Shown in pieces: positions 47,349 to 59,505 of a stretch of DNA of 64,000 nucleotides. Made by a program: the position numbers and the translations under genes. Below the pieces are notes generated by a model. That model worked only from the letters and a program-made list of their open reading frames with translations. It was not told the origin of the DNA and did no database searches. Every line of letters starts with the position of its first letter. Within the stretch, counting starts at the first letter, position 1. The stretch comes from Steromphala cineraria (lineage: Eukaryota; Mollusca; Gastropoda; Trochida; Trochidae), in contig OU744728.1 of assembly GCA_916613615.1 (NCBI GenBank), positions 35,424,450 to 35,488,449 on the forward strand, given 5' to 3'.

Positions 47349-47437
47349 ATAATTATGATATAATGATGTGAAAGAGTTTGCCTTTCATTCATCGTTTGCA
47401 TTAACTAGATATATTTTCCTAGTAAAAGAAGACTTAG

Positions 47438-47635
47438 TAGTGGGAGAAGCAGAACGATAAGTAGTTGTTGTGTTGCTGCTGTAACAGTAGCAGAAGAAGT
47501 TGTAGAAGCGGTAGTTGTAGAAGTATCAATTTTGTTGTTGTGATATAATTGATAGGTAGTAAGTAGTAGCTGTAATAATAAATAACAGCAGCAGAAGCAC
47601 TAACATTATCAGTAGCAGAAAAGGCGTAGTAGCGT
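47438..47635. repeat. Interrupted GTA/GCA triplet-rich tract
   Basis: Imperfect trinucleotide motifs (GTAGTAG, GCAGAAG, GTTGTTG, GTAGAAG) dominate. It looks like an old degraded microsatellite. No open frame is maintained. Confidence 0.55.
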
Positions 47636-50600
47636 AGAAGTTATAAAATCTTTTTACATAATTGATAGAATTCATCGAAATATGACAAGTGTACATATCG
47701 TATGTTTCATCAAAATCAGAATCAAATGGTCTGCTTTGAAGATATATGCAATAGAGGAAAACTGTTAGATTAATAAAATATTATAGATATGCTTCCAAAA
47801 CATGACTCAAAAATTAGTTTGGCAATGTCACATTGACCTAGCTAACTTGAGACACGATACCACCATAGATAGCATACATATTGATTATGTTAGTGCAGAC
47901 TGCAGCAGGTTAACTACATGCTTGTGGCGATGTATGATTAATGTGGACCCCCCCTCACTCGGAGATCATTCCCAGATAGATAAATACCCCTTGGCAAACA
48001 TTGTTGATGTCATTAATAACATCTCTCACAATAGGGAAATTGTTCGAAGTTCGTGAAACAATTTCGAATGAATGTCTTTTTGAAACACATTTTACAAAGA
48101 CGCAATTATCTGTAAATATGATGTAAACTGCTTGGCAAAAGAAATACACACTTCAGTTTTATTCATCATGTACGATTTTCAATTACAAATTTTTTGATTT
48201 TGTATGTCTTATTTTAAACTGATAAGAACAAGAGTGTTCATAAATTGTTCAAAAGTTAAGTTTGATATATAACACAAACGTTCATCATTAAAGAAAACAA
48301 ATCCTATGTGAAAATCAATAAATGTGCCTATTTCTTCATATAATGACAACCTTTTAAACATGGTAGGCGTTATGAGTTTTAATTCTATTTCGTACCCCTG
48401 CCTACATTAAACAAAGATATTTTAACAAAACATTAACCAGACACCAAATCAAACTAATGCAAATGTGTGTTATTGTACTAGTGTTATCACATGTCCCTCT
48501 GCTGTGGTGTGTACTTTCTTTTGCCTGACGGTGTATTGCAATACCAAGCTATAATCTGCGTAACGTATAGTGACAAATTGTGATGTTATTTTAATGAGAT
48601 TGACAAAACAGAAAATATCAATTACAGGATTTTTTGTTTACATATTTTTATTGAAGGTGTTAGGTAACAACAAATAGTCAATCAGTGAAATATCGATAAA
48701 GCGACCTGAAGGGATACTCATATTTAACAATCATCCATACTCCTTTTAAAGTTGTGATGAATTAGATCGATTGTATATGATTGCATATCATTTTTCTGCA
48801 TTGCATATATTGGGCACCAATTGACACATTTAGGTACATACTGCATAGCTGAGGAAAATTGGTGAACCTGCGTTTAACTGGAATACGTCGATCAATATGG
48901 CATAGCTTGAGGCACTATTGCCCAAAATTGGTTATTTGACATTTTGCCATACCCCAGTCGTTTATTTTTGTATCCAAACCAAAAGATCGGATCATAATGA
49001 CATCCGTTTAGGCATCGCATGGTCAAAAATGTATACTTGGAATATGACACATATTGGGCTAATACACCTTACAAGGTTTTGTTGCCATATTTTGGAAAGA
49101 CATGTGTATTGTCAATATTCTATAGCTTGGAATAATGACAAACCGTAGTCTTCTTTGAAACTGCAGAAAATTGGACAATCTTGACACCAACATGGCAAAA
49201 TGCAAATCTAAGCACAGTAAGGCATGCATATGCCAAAAATCGTATGCATTTGGGTATACCCCGGGTTAATACAAAAGCTACGACAGAATTCGTTCAATTG
49301 AACAGCCAACGTGAGTGCCGATATGTCAATACATCAAGTATGGTCTCTGCGGGGTCAGTAGAGTAACATCTAATTGATAACATAACAATAATCAGAAGAG
49401 AAGGTCCCAAGCAAATACAGTCTCATATTACACTGTACTATACAACTGCTCCAACCTTACTCTGACATGGAGACATTATAAGAGGATTAACTCTTGTAGC
49501 GCCGATGACCAGGGTATTTGCCATGGGACAATAAACTAAAGCGGTTTCTGCCACACGATTCCAACCTAAAGACCCCTCTTTTGTTAATGGCATTATGTGG
49601 ACTAATCGTCATGAAGTAGCCGTTATATCCAGCTTTTTGTACGACACTAATGGGTCATATACAAGTTACGGAGTTCAAAGAAGGACTATTCCTTCCATGT
49701 TGTGCGTAGAAATGTGGCACTCAGAACAGAACATAATTTTCAGGCCTATAACATCGGCATATGAGGTACAACATGACAGTATGGTGCATCTTACAATCGG
49801 ATAAATGATTTTACTTGCATGGATGTTTGGGTAAGAATTTATAACAATTAACAAGGACTTCATATTCAAGTAAAAGAAACCCATTGTGTGTGTCAACTTC
49901 ATATCCATTGTCACATCGTTTTTTGCTATTCCATATCCAACTTGTAAATGCCACTCAAGAATCTACTACATATTCCTTGACATATTTAAAGAAATTTTAT
50001 GTGATCTTTTTGAAAAATGGTTGATGTAAGCCATTATTTTCTTGGTCTTTAATTAACGGGATAATATGTAAGTATCGTCCTGTGTGTTTCGTATATTTGT
50101 ATGACCCCAAACAAGCAAATAACTGGTTTAAAGGATCATTCGTTCGGAAGTTTTATGTTTGACAATGTGGGATATTTTGCCTTGTCGCTTTTATTTTTAT
50201 GGGAATGTTCCCCATAAAATGATAGTGTTTTATGACCAGGAGCATATCACTGATTTCATTATACAATTGTGGTTTATCAAAACTTTAAAACAATTCTCTT
50301 GTGTTCAATAAAGGTATTATCTGTGTACTATTCGGCATCTGATAGTCGTATAAGATGGGTTTTATGGATAATGTGGAGATCAGTGAAGAAATATCATTGA
50401 AGTTGTAAATTGGCCTTTGATGCAGTTATGTTAGTTTCTCGGAGAAAAAGTTTTAGTTACATCTATATCTTTAGGAATTTTTATAATTATTATACCCCGA
50501 CCTTAATCACGTATTTTAAAGAATTCTATGCAATATTGAAAAGTGCATTTACATTCTATCTGTTTTAGTTACTTTATCGACAAAGAAATATTTACTTTTG

Positions 50601-51792
50601 TTCTTTTTGTTTCAGATTGACAGATAATGTTTGTGAAAGGGAGGAATGAGTGTTACTCCTTGACTTGACGGTATTGACAATTAAACTGTACTCGTGTGCA
50701 TACTTCAGATAATTTACGAGTCCAATAAAACTCCGAGATTGTGATATTGCCCTCACGCTTACAGTGAATGGCCAGTGAACGATCAAACTCCACTTCACAT
50801 TGTAACAGTGTCTCACAAACAGTCGTCTCGAAATGAAATATATGATTTGCAGTCATCTCAAATTTCGATTTATTGTGGCCAGAGAGAGTTTTGATTGCTG
50901 ACGGCTTTGTGTTGATACAGAGTAATAATATCTCCGGGCTTCGTGTGACTTCATCCTTTATGTGTCGTCTGCTCGGGTAGAGTTGACTGGGAGATATTTA
51001 CCATAATGGAACAACTGTCGTCTGCTGAATGTCATTTCCGATAACGTGAAAGGAAATGGCTCAAACAACATAGTTTACTCGTCTGAAGTGAACAACATGA
51101 ACAATTGATTCAGTTAATTGTTGCTGAAATCTATGTTCGTTGTTGGAAAAGTACCTCCCGTGAAGACCTCGGCTGTTGAATCGTGTGTTCAGAGAAAGAA
51201 GAATCTCCCTCATTACCTTGGAGGATACAGTGAACTCATCTAGCTGATGTTATCCGCTCAAATTGAGGTGTCTTGATCACGGTATAACCTCACGTGTGAG
51301 TCGTCTGCCAAATAGAAGTTTGTTAAACAAGAGAAGTTTATTCACCCAATTAGTCTGCTGAAATAGAAGAATATTGGTCAAGCGTCTGCGTGCTGAAATA
51401 TTTATTTGAAAAATACTATAGAACCTTAAACCAAGTTACATTTTCGTCGCACATTTGAATGGAATGTTGATCAAAATATAGGACAAAGAAGTCTGGAACA
51501 GATGCACAAGTAGAAGACACTGCAATATTGAGACCAGTTCAAGTGTCCCGTTTGCTGGAAGATCAGTATCCAGTACTCCAAACAGTTATTGTTGTTTAAG
51601 ATGCAAATGATTGAACCTTATTCCACTGCCCGAATGACGTCAGCCAATAGACTCGCCTCTGTTGGCAAATCCACTGGTACAGTGCTTGATGATAAGGATA
51701 TCATATCGTGTTCTTAATATCCTCACCAGCTATCGTCTGCATCTGTAAATTCAATTCCAATTTAGCTGCAAAGTGACCATCTCCTTTCCACC
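50601..51792 (+). promoter_or_regulatory. ANKUB1 upstream region with repeated TCGTCTGC motif
   Basis: The octamer TCGTCTGC occurs at 50965, 51018, 51301 and 51733, and again inside the coding exon at 52052. Relatives sit at 51351 (AGTCTGCTG) and 51383 (CGTCTGC). Two of them continue into AAATAGAAG. No TATA box or 5' splice structure could be assigned, so whether this is promoter or long leader is unknown. Short upstream ATG frames are frequent. Confidence 0.35.
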
Positions 51793-52130
51793 ATGTTGAT
51801 TTTCGGCCTGTTCGAGGGTGAGAGGGTGACGATAGACGTTCCTAGCGCCTGCACAGTGCGTGAACTCAAGGAAATGATCCAGCACAAGCTGAACATCCCC
51901 ATGGACGTGTACAAGCACGACAAGAAGATCCTGGTCCTCACCTACGCTGGGGCGGATCTGGGAGACGACTGGATGTTCTCGGATCTCGGGATAGTTCCCG
52001 GGACAACCATCAGGATACAGATGAAGGAAGAGGTCAAACCGGTGCTCTTTATCGTCTGCTCACACAACAATGAGGTCATCCATGTTGTGGACACGCTCAC
52101 CATCAACCAGATGCCGGTAGAGGAATTGAG
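51793..52130 (+). CDS. ANKUB1: ANKUB1 exon 1
   Basis: Encodes the first UBL and the start of the second (KPVLFIVCSHNNEVIHVVDT). Donor GAG|GTAATG; reading through would hit TAA immediately. The exon is clearly more GC-rich than its surroundings. Confidence 0.92.
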
Positions 52131-55100
52131 GTAATGTCTTATGGATTGTTGTCAAATCTTACGTTTTTTTTAAGACAGAAAGGTGAAATAATGCATATCT
52201 GTATTCTTCGACTCTCATGACAGGGTGTCAAAGCTTGGTGGTTGAGTGGATAAGCTTATCGTATGCTGAGAGCTGCGGTTGTTACATGATTCTCGGATGT
52301 TGGTTCGTACCCCGAAAGGGACTATACCTAAAAAGTACTAGAATTGTTCAAAGTGTGACTCCAGTCATGACAGTATTTGACAGCGTTTAACAACTAATAT
52401 TTGATCATATGAAGTGAAGTGATACTTTTTAATTGCTTTTTAATGGCATATAATTTTTTTCTCATCTAGGGATTTGATTCTACAAAAAAATGAATTCTAA
52501 ATGTTGATGATGTTAATAAGCTCAAACTTTGATACAAATGAAATTTGCAGCATGAGACGTAGTTCAAATCAACAAACACTGTTTGCCTTTATCGTGTTTT
52601 CATGTTTCGTTTTTGTCAGGTCTATAGGCATGAAATTGGTTGAAATCAATATCTTGGTATTTAATAAGTAATAATTCTATCGTCTGACCATAAGTTGTGT
52701 AACCATTAGGTGTTGTTTGAGCATCCTTAAAGTGACACAGGGTATCTTTCTTAAAATTTTATTTGTTTTGGATAAGCTACAAAATATCTAATATGCTGAT
52801 TGAAGTTCATATCTCATCACTGGACTTGCAAATATATCCATTTATGCATAATATCTCTAAAATGCTTGATTTTATGGGAAAATCAAGAAAACATCTCAAA
52901 TACGTTTAATATTCGAAATTATGCATCCAATTAATCTACCTTTTTATAGTTACAATACCTAATAAACACTATCGAATCGAATATATCTTCCTGTCAGCTT
53001 TTGACAATGTTTCAAAATTACGTTTAGCGAATTTGCGTGCGCCACTCGAGCCAAATTGTCCGGTTTTCGATCAAAATCCCGACTTTGAGTGACCGTAATT
53101 TCGCTCTCATGTACTGATTGACCTTTAACTTGTTATTTTCAGTAACAGTTAGTGGTTCCCGATGTAATAACATCGATTTCAAAATTTGACATATGTGATC
53201 CTATCAACATACTCTGTCTCTGGTGCCACAGGTATATGGTACATTTGCACCCACTGTATATCGTTTAATCGCATAGTAAATGTCATTATTTGATGTGTAG
53301 TTCACTCTGTGGAGACTCGTAATGTTCCATGTTCATTCTTCATTTAGACGGGCATTTGTTACCTTTTGACCCTTTCAAAGATCTAATCTAAATCTAGTGC
53401 ATTGACGAATCTAAAATTGGAACAAACTATTTGGTTCACGTGAGATTAATCATCGTTTTTTTTATACTAATAAAGCATGCATTTAGTTGGATGCAAAGGC
53501 TTAAGTAACATTTGTGCATTCTGTTTTGGGCAAACAATATTTGGGTATTATTTGTTAGGTTAAACAAAATTAGTGTATAACAACAGACCACTTTAACGAT
53601 TTTTAGTGAATGACTCATTCGAACCTTATCTCAGTTTTCTGTACAGAATATATCAGTTTCGCTCGGTTATAGAGTTAAGATGTCAGAACCTTTCGACAGC
53701 GTAAAAAAACGTAAAAAGACATTTTAAAATAGCGATGGTCGTTGTTGGATGTAAGCTTACTTTTAGAAGCGTTCAAATTTCACCTGTGGCTGATCAAACT
53801 GATAAATAATATCCTAATTTTCGTAACTTTGCAGAATTGTCGATTTGTAAACATTTATCGTTCTCTGATGGCATGCTGTTTGCATTCTTCCAGATCCCTT
53901 GCCGCCAAACGATCAGGTCTGCCAGTGACCATATTCCGCCTGACCACTAAGGAGGGTCGGGAGATGTACGATGGTCATCTGTTGGAGGATTACGGTGTGG
54001 ACACCGGTCACACGATCAAACTGGAGAACTGGGACGGGTGGAATGAGTTCCTTAACCTCTGTATCCTCGGCTTCACACCCCAAGTCATCGCTCAGATCAC
54101 ACAGGATGACGTCATAGGTCGGTTCCAGATGAAGGTTGCGCTGTTTGTGGCTGCGCATTGTGGGAACGTGGATCTCGCGAGGTATATGTTGAGATACGGA
54201 GTGAGATGTGTTGAGCCAATAGGGGAACATCCCCAGAGGCAGTGGTGTAGTACTCTGTCTCACATCGAGAGCAAGAAAGCTCCGGTTCACGAAGCAACTG
54301 AAAACGGGCAGTTGGGAGTTTTGAGGCTTTTTCTGAACCATGACGTCACATGTCTAATGACCCTTGACGGACACGGTTTGGCTCCCTTGAATATCGCTCT
54401 GAGGAAGAAAGTGAAGAACTGTGCTTCGTTCATCTTGACGAAACAATGGAGCAAATTGACGTTCAAAAACAACGTGACCTTCAATCTGACCATATACACC
54501 AAGATCAAAAGGTGGTGTGAGCGATCTAAGGAACGGATATTTAAACTGCATGGTCACGCGAAATCGTCAATGAAGCGGCGTATTTACACAACCGGGCCTC
54601 TGGTAAGCCACGGGGTGTTGGTGGATGGATTCTCACCTAGTCCAATGACAGGCAAACCAAAGGCGTTGTTAATGAAGGAGAAGAAGCGGAACAGACTTCT
54701 GGACGATCAGATGGAAATCAACTACGACACGGTCGACCCGGAGCAGTACTTCAAACACCTTGGCCACATCGCTGCATTGAAATCAATCGGGGAGAAAAAG
54801 ACCAAATGGGGCAAACGTTATGACCGTGTCAAGGTCAAAGAGCTGGTTTCAAGGTCAAGCAAGGGGATCCTCAAGGATATACCGGCAAGTAGTGACATCG
54901 AAGAGAAATCCCTCTCCTCAAGATCGCCCGCCACGACTTCTCCTGACCCGGTCAAACACGAAACACCAACCGGAAGTATCACCGCGGAAGATGCACCACG
55001 ACTTCCGGCAATTCAGGAACGTCTCCGGAGCTTCAGGATCCACAGTCTTTCCCATTCAACTTTGACCACGGCAGGAAAAGAGGACCAAAAGTCTGTAGTG

Positions 55101-55676
55101 TCAGACAAAGAATCCGTTAAGGATAAGGATAAAGGCGTTATCTCTCAGGTTCTTAAAGGCAAGGGAGGGTACTTCATCCAAACGAAAGGCAACAAAATGT
55201 CCCAGTCTATGCCTAACGTTAGTGTCATGCATTCAGAACGTAATGAAACCAAAAGCAAAATGACCATTGCACCGTCGATGACGTCAGCGTCAAGCATAAC
55301 AGATGACGTCATGAAGGTTGACGACCTTTCAGATGACAAACGGAAGAAGAAACCAAAACGAATGTCTTCGTCGGTTCTTCTCTCTAAGGCAAAATCAAAT
55401 GAAGGAACCATTCCTCTTCCGTTGGTAAGCATGGAGATTGAAAAGCGGCCATTTTTCTATCACAACGGGCAAAGGGAGGAGGACTGCATATACCCTGTTA
55501 TTAACCTCGTTTCGGAATTGAAAGGGGGAACATCACGTGATCGCGCCATGGAATCTCTCTCCATTGCAAACACATTTAAAGACAAATCATGGCTCACTCA
55601 GGTTCGTATGGCGCTGTCGCTTACCTCGAAATCTTTGAAGAGGAATGTTCATCGTGAAAGAAATGTGGCTTCTTAA
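51793..55676 (+). CDS. ANKUB1: ANKUB1: ankyrin repeat and ubiquitin-like domain protein (2 coding exons)
   Basis: Exons 51793-52130 and 53894-55676 join within Arg113 to give 706 residues plus stop. The first UBL spans about residues 1-80 (MLIFGLFEGERVTIDV at the start, TYAGADLGDDW inside). A second UBL spans about 82-160, ends near WDGW (159-162) and is split by the intron. Ankyrin-type repeats follow at about 193-216 (KVALFVAAHCGN), 241-275 (KAPVHEATENGQLGVLRLF) and 274-298. Residues ~390-620 are Lys/Ser-rich and probably disordered. A C-terminal block at 631-706 includes SIANTFKDKSWLTQVRMAL, matching the conserved end of vertebrate ANKUB1. The start has good context (CCACCATG). The human protein's function is poorly known, so I assign none. 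The order and intron placement support orthology over a generic ankyrin protein. Confidence 0.9.
52228..52330 (+). repeat. tRNA-derived SINE head in ANKUB1 intron
   Basis: An A box (TGGTTGAGTGGATAAGC) and a B box (TGGTTCGTACCCCGAAAGGG) about 55 bases downstream resemble a Leu/Ser-type tRNA with internal pol III promoter. The 5' and 3' acceptor halves do not pair well, so a SINE is favoured. The 3' boundary is not determined. Confidence 0.55.
52741..53220. mobile_element. TTAA MITE, family B, copy 2 (ANKUB1 intron)
   Basis: TTAA (52737-52740) precedes AGTGACACAGGGTATCTTTC. Most of the element matches 28667-28990. The right end ACATACTCTGTCTC is decayed and lacks a clear TTAA. It retains a central block of about 150 bases that copy 1 has lost, and so is nearer full length. 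Confidence 0.75.
53894..55676 (+). CDS. ANKUB1: ANKUB1 exon 2 (terminal, 1783 bases)
   Basis: The acceptor TTCTTCCAG completes Arg113, followed by SLAAKRSGLPVTIFRL. The open frame extends upstream to 53742, but that part is intron. One long exon carries the rest of UBL2, the ankyrin repeats and the C-terminus. It contains several TGACGTCA octamers (e.g. 55303 region) that are probably coding coincidence. No AATAAA was recognised within several hundred bases downstream. Confidence 0.93.
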
Positions 55677-58600
55677 GAACACTTTGAAGGATAAATTATT
55701 TCAACTTACACCGTGAACTACAATTACCTACATAATTCAATGTTGACTATCTAACACTCGAGACCATCTTGGGTGTATATCCACAACCGAAACTGACAGT
55801 TGGGAGTTTAACCGTCTCGAAATCACACTGTGTTGGTAAGTTTACTTGATTAAGATACAGCAATAAGTTAACGGGTAAGGAAAGAACCATTTAGTGCCTT
55901 AAAACTGAGCCATGTTTGCAAAAGTCTTTTTTTTTAAAACCCAGAGAATATGGTGTATTTTAGCAAGGCGTTCTTATCGACACATATGACAGAAACATGT
56001 CAACTTACAAGTCAAGGAATTACTGCTCTCCGTGCCACGCCTGCGTAATCGACACGAGAAAAGCGTGCAGAATGGTGAAATATACAAGTGTCTGCGACAC
56101 AGGGTGAAGGAGGATGCGCGTGAATATGATGCAACGCAAGCAAAACGTGCTGAGGAACAAGTTCAATACAAAACAAGTGATGCCAAAGAACAACATGAAA
56201 TCGCTTCGGTCTGCTCATGAAAACTCGCCATGCACCAAACATCCATGGTTTAAGTAAGGGATATTGAAAATCAAAAAATGCACTCAGTTTGACGTCAGTT
56301 GCATATTTTAGTTGTATTCTGATTTTTCTTCATGTTATCTTATGATTCATCTGATGTTTTAATCAACGTTTGCATATTGCCATTATCCATTTATCAAATT
56401 ACCCTTTATACAGGAACATTTTCATCGGATGATGTCATAATGATTTTTCGAAAGATGCTAACCAAAGAGTGATAGAGTTTTCAGATTGTTACGAACATTT
56501 CGTATGCATGAACCTAGTGGCAGCATGAATTGTATAATCACGAGGTAGTTGATATTGAATTAATTTATGGAAACCGCGTTACCACAGTTAAGCGATAAAA
56601 CAGCAATATCGTGTAAAAACATCCAGTGTAGATGCCTCATAAACGTTTCAACATAGGGTTGTGTTTGTATGAGCAAGATGCCTGTGAAATGTAACCGGTG
56701 CACCTAGTAGATGTAGAAGCTAACTAACCCTAGTAGTTATGTCATGGCAAAGACATTTTCAGACTCGTCAAAATCGACCGTGTTCCTAGGGATGAAATTG
56801 TTAAAATAACGACTCCATCAGGGTTCGAACCCAAACCTACTGGTATTTCCTCTTCGTCAATGTCTGACCGCATCCACCTTTGCAGCATGTTTCTGACGTA
56901 AGCCCATCTATAGTCGAGTACAGGGACTCCGGCAACATCTTTCTGCTTGCAACATCATAACTCCAGTGTACCATTCGGTGTAAATTGATCGCCGCTTAGC
57001 ATTCTTTAAAACGACGGTGTGTTTGTCTACGCTAAATTGTTACAGCAACATGCCAGTGACAGGGCTTCACTCAGACCTTGTAGAGGAGAAGCTCTCTTAC
57101 AAACAAGTTCGATTCCCGGTATCGTAAATATTTTGGATCAGCTATTCCAAGGAACACGGTCGATTTTAATCAGAAAGGAAAAACTTAAAGGTCGTCGCGC
57201 CAGGTGATGAAGAAGTTTATCAGACATTGAAATTATCTTATATATCTGAACTCGGTGCGCCTAGTTGATGCCAATAGTACAATCTCCAAAGAAACTTGTA
57301 ACGGATCAAGCAATCGGTGGGGGTTTCAGGTCTCAATAGGATTCATACATAGTGTTAACCAAGCACTTAAACGATTGTGACTATTTTTCAAGGGAAACGA
57401 ATTACCGTCGATATCGGTTGACGGTATGATTGTTAATTGTAAGCTTGACTGTGATAAGTTCATATATTTGAATTGTGATGAATCTTTTTTGAAATGTTTA
57501 TAGCTGTTATACCTTACGATGTGTCAAAACGATGTGCATGATATTTGAGTATGGATAAACAATAGCAAGTATATCGTGTGAATGATTTGTGTTTATATTG
57601 GTATGCAATAAACGGCTGTGATTAAAATCTCTTGTTTTGATTTTGTGCACTTCTCTTGATTTTACTGACAAGCCTGTCGATTGATTAATATTGTTTCCGA
57701 CCTTGACAAATCGCATTACTTGCAGAGGTTTGATTAAAACTCTAACAAACCTACATTTTAAAGTCATTAGTTTCACGCTTTGTCAACGTCACTTTTGATA
57801 TTATTGAAAAAACATGGAAAACTAAAAAAACTTTAAAGCAATATATTTGTTATATAAGTAAAAACATACATTTTCATATACAGACGTAATTTTCTTAAAT
57901 TTATGAAACATAAGAAGTGTCATTTTTTACCAACATTTTTCTTACGTTTTGTACAACGATAGTTTTCCGTATTTCGTGACTTCAATAACATAGGCGGTTG
58001 AAACAGACAGGTCCCTAGTTTATTATTCGATGTAGATGGCGTAAAAGGATAATAACTTGTAACACGTGATAAAAACTGAATGATCCCAGCAGATATATTT
58101 TACGTGCGCTTCATGTCAAGATACAGACCCGTGCAAATTATACTCTTTAACAGTGACGTTGTTTTCTATAGACTTGTTAAATTAGTGTAGCGTGAATATT
58201 ATTTTGGAAAAAGCTTCTTGTTTTATCATTAAAAAACTTGGCTGGTTGAATTGAAATCTCAATTTTAAGTACATAATTTTTATTATTATCTGATTAATGT
58301 TTATGTAATGTCACCAGATTTACCGACGCATGTACAAAATTAGGATACCTGTCCCATAGATTACCATTTTAAACTTGTTCACAACAATGTACATATTTTG
58401 ATTAAATTTTTGTTGTTCCTCAGATAATCGATGGCAAATTAAACAGAAATTATGAGGCTGTAGCTAAGATGATTCATTACAAATATACAAACAGGATCCG
58501 ATGGAAAATAGATGCATGAAAGTTGCTACAACAATTTAACATGTAAGTCAATGGAAATAATGTAACTGTCCGAATATAGCAGGCATGGGTCTGCAGTTTT

Positions 58601-58983
58601 TTTAGTTTTTTTATGTTTAAAACATCCAAGCGTCCAACATTAGCTTCTAAGACAAGGATATTTATGTTGAAACGTTTATTCTTCGAGATTACAGATACGC
58701 CATAAACGTTAAATCAATTTGAAAACATTTTCAAATACTGCATTACAATAAGATGCAGATGACAGAAATTAACGAACGGGAGTCGAATTGCGTTTCAAAC
58801 TTTAATGTCCCAAGGTGCATCACAAACAATTGAGATTAACACAAAGAACATCATTTTACATATTTCAAAATTACATGTTCAAATTCGATGTCTGACAACA
58901 TCAATATATTATAGCTGTCGAAGTTTATGATTTCGGTTTCAACTGCATAAATTAATAGAATACCCGTTATCCATTCATGTCCT
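55677..58983. other. Gene-free stretch with B-box-like scraps
   Basis: No supported gene. tRNA B-box-like GGGTTCGAACCC near 56821 and AGTTCGATTCCCGG near 57105 suggest SINE relics. A charged 62-residue frame at 56032-56220 (rich in Lys, Glu and Arg) is not recognised; it has a weak resemblance to basic coiled repeats seen in invertebrate mobile elements. Confidence 0.4.
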
Positions 58984-58991
58984 TGTTTCAC

Positions 58992-59259
58992 CCAGTCTAA
59001 GTAAACCTAGCCTTAATATATTATTTCACTCCTATACTGAGTCTAGCAAGGCCTAGTAGAGGGTCACGTCACCCTACGTGTCGAATTGACCAATCAAAAT
59101 TCATCTTACCAAACCACAATAGTCTGCCTTCGCACGTATAACGTTAGAGGGTCATAGGTCGCAGAAAGGTCGGCTGACGCGACTCTCTGCTAGGCCTTTC
59201 TAGACTCAGTATAAGAGTGAAACGGATTATATTGAGGCTAGCTAGGTTTACTTAGACTG
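58992..59259. mobile_element. MITE with long imperfect TIRs and 8-bp duplication TGTTTCAC
   Basis: Perfect direct repeats TGTTTCAC (58984-58991 and 59260-59267) bracket a 268-base element. Its arms pair over about 80 bases: left CAGTCTAAGTAAACCTAG through ACTGAGTCTAG, right its reverse complement with scattered changes. The 8-bp duplication fits hAT- or P-type mobilisation. It interrupts or abuts a Tc1 remnant. Confidence 0.8.
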
Positions 59260-59267
59260 TGTTTCAC

Positions 59268-59502
59268 GGGTTTGCCTCCACACGTATACACGTTTATCCT
59301 GTCCAATAACAATTTGACTTTCATCAGAAAATACAACTTTTTTCCACTGTTCATTCACTGTCCACCTTCTCTTTTCACGACACCACGCAATTCGCTTTTT
59401 ACGATTGATCTCTCGAACTACAACTTTCTTCTTTGAAACCCGACGTTTGAAGCCATGTGAATGTAAATGGTACCGAATTGTTCGTTTGGTGATAGTTAAG
59501 CT
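59268..59502 (-). pseudogene. Tc1-like transposase fragment interrupted by a MITE
   Basis: A minus-strand frame of about 78 residues opens after a stop at 59503-59505. It includes TIRYHLHSHGFKRR (the end of the helix-turn-helix region) and WKKVVFSDESQ, whose FSDES holds the first catalytic Asp of Tc1-type enzymes. YVWRQTRET then runs into the MITE. The N-terminal DNA-binding half and the rest of the catalytic domain are not recognisable, so it is a dead fragment. Confidence 0.75.
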
Positions 59503-59505
59503 TCA

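Larger units (their letters stand above)
46419..50600. other. Gene-free stretch with local repeats
   Basis: No supported gene. Besides the 58-bp duplication and triplet-rich tract listed separately, 48800-49300 has loosely repeating phrases such as YCAAAAATSGTATRC and TTGGGYWAATAC that could be a very old tandem array; this is weak. Confidence 0.4.

Noticed and set aside
53742..53893. Open frame continuing upstream of ANKUB1 exon 2
   Set aside because: Exon 1 ends with a donor in the matching phase and the second UBL continues exactly at the TTCTTCCAG acceptor, so these bases are intron.
53913..54341. 142-residue antisense open frame
   Set aside because: Shadow of the ANKUB1 coding exon, with no domain of its own.
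56032..56220. 62-residue Lys/Glu-rich frame
   Set aside because: Only a vague likeness to basic repeats of invertebrate mobile elements; too weak to call a gene.
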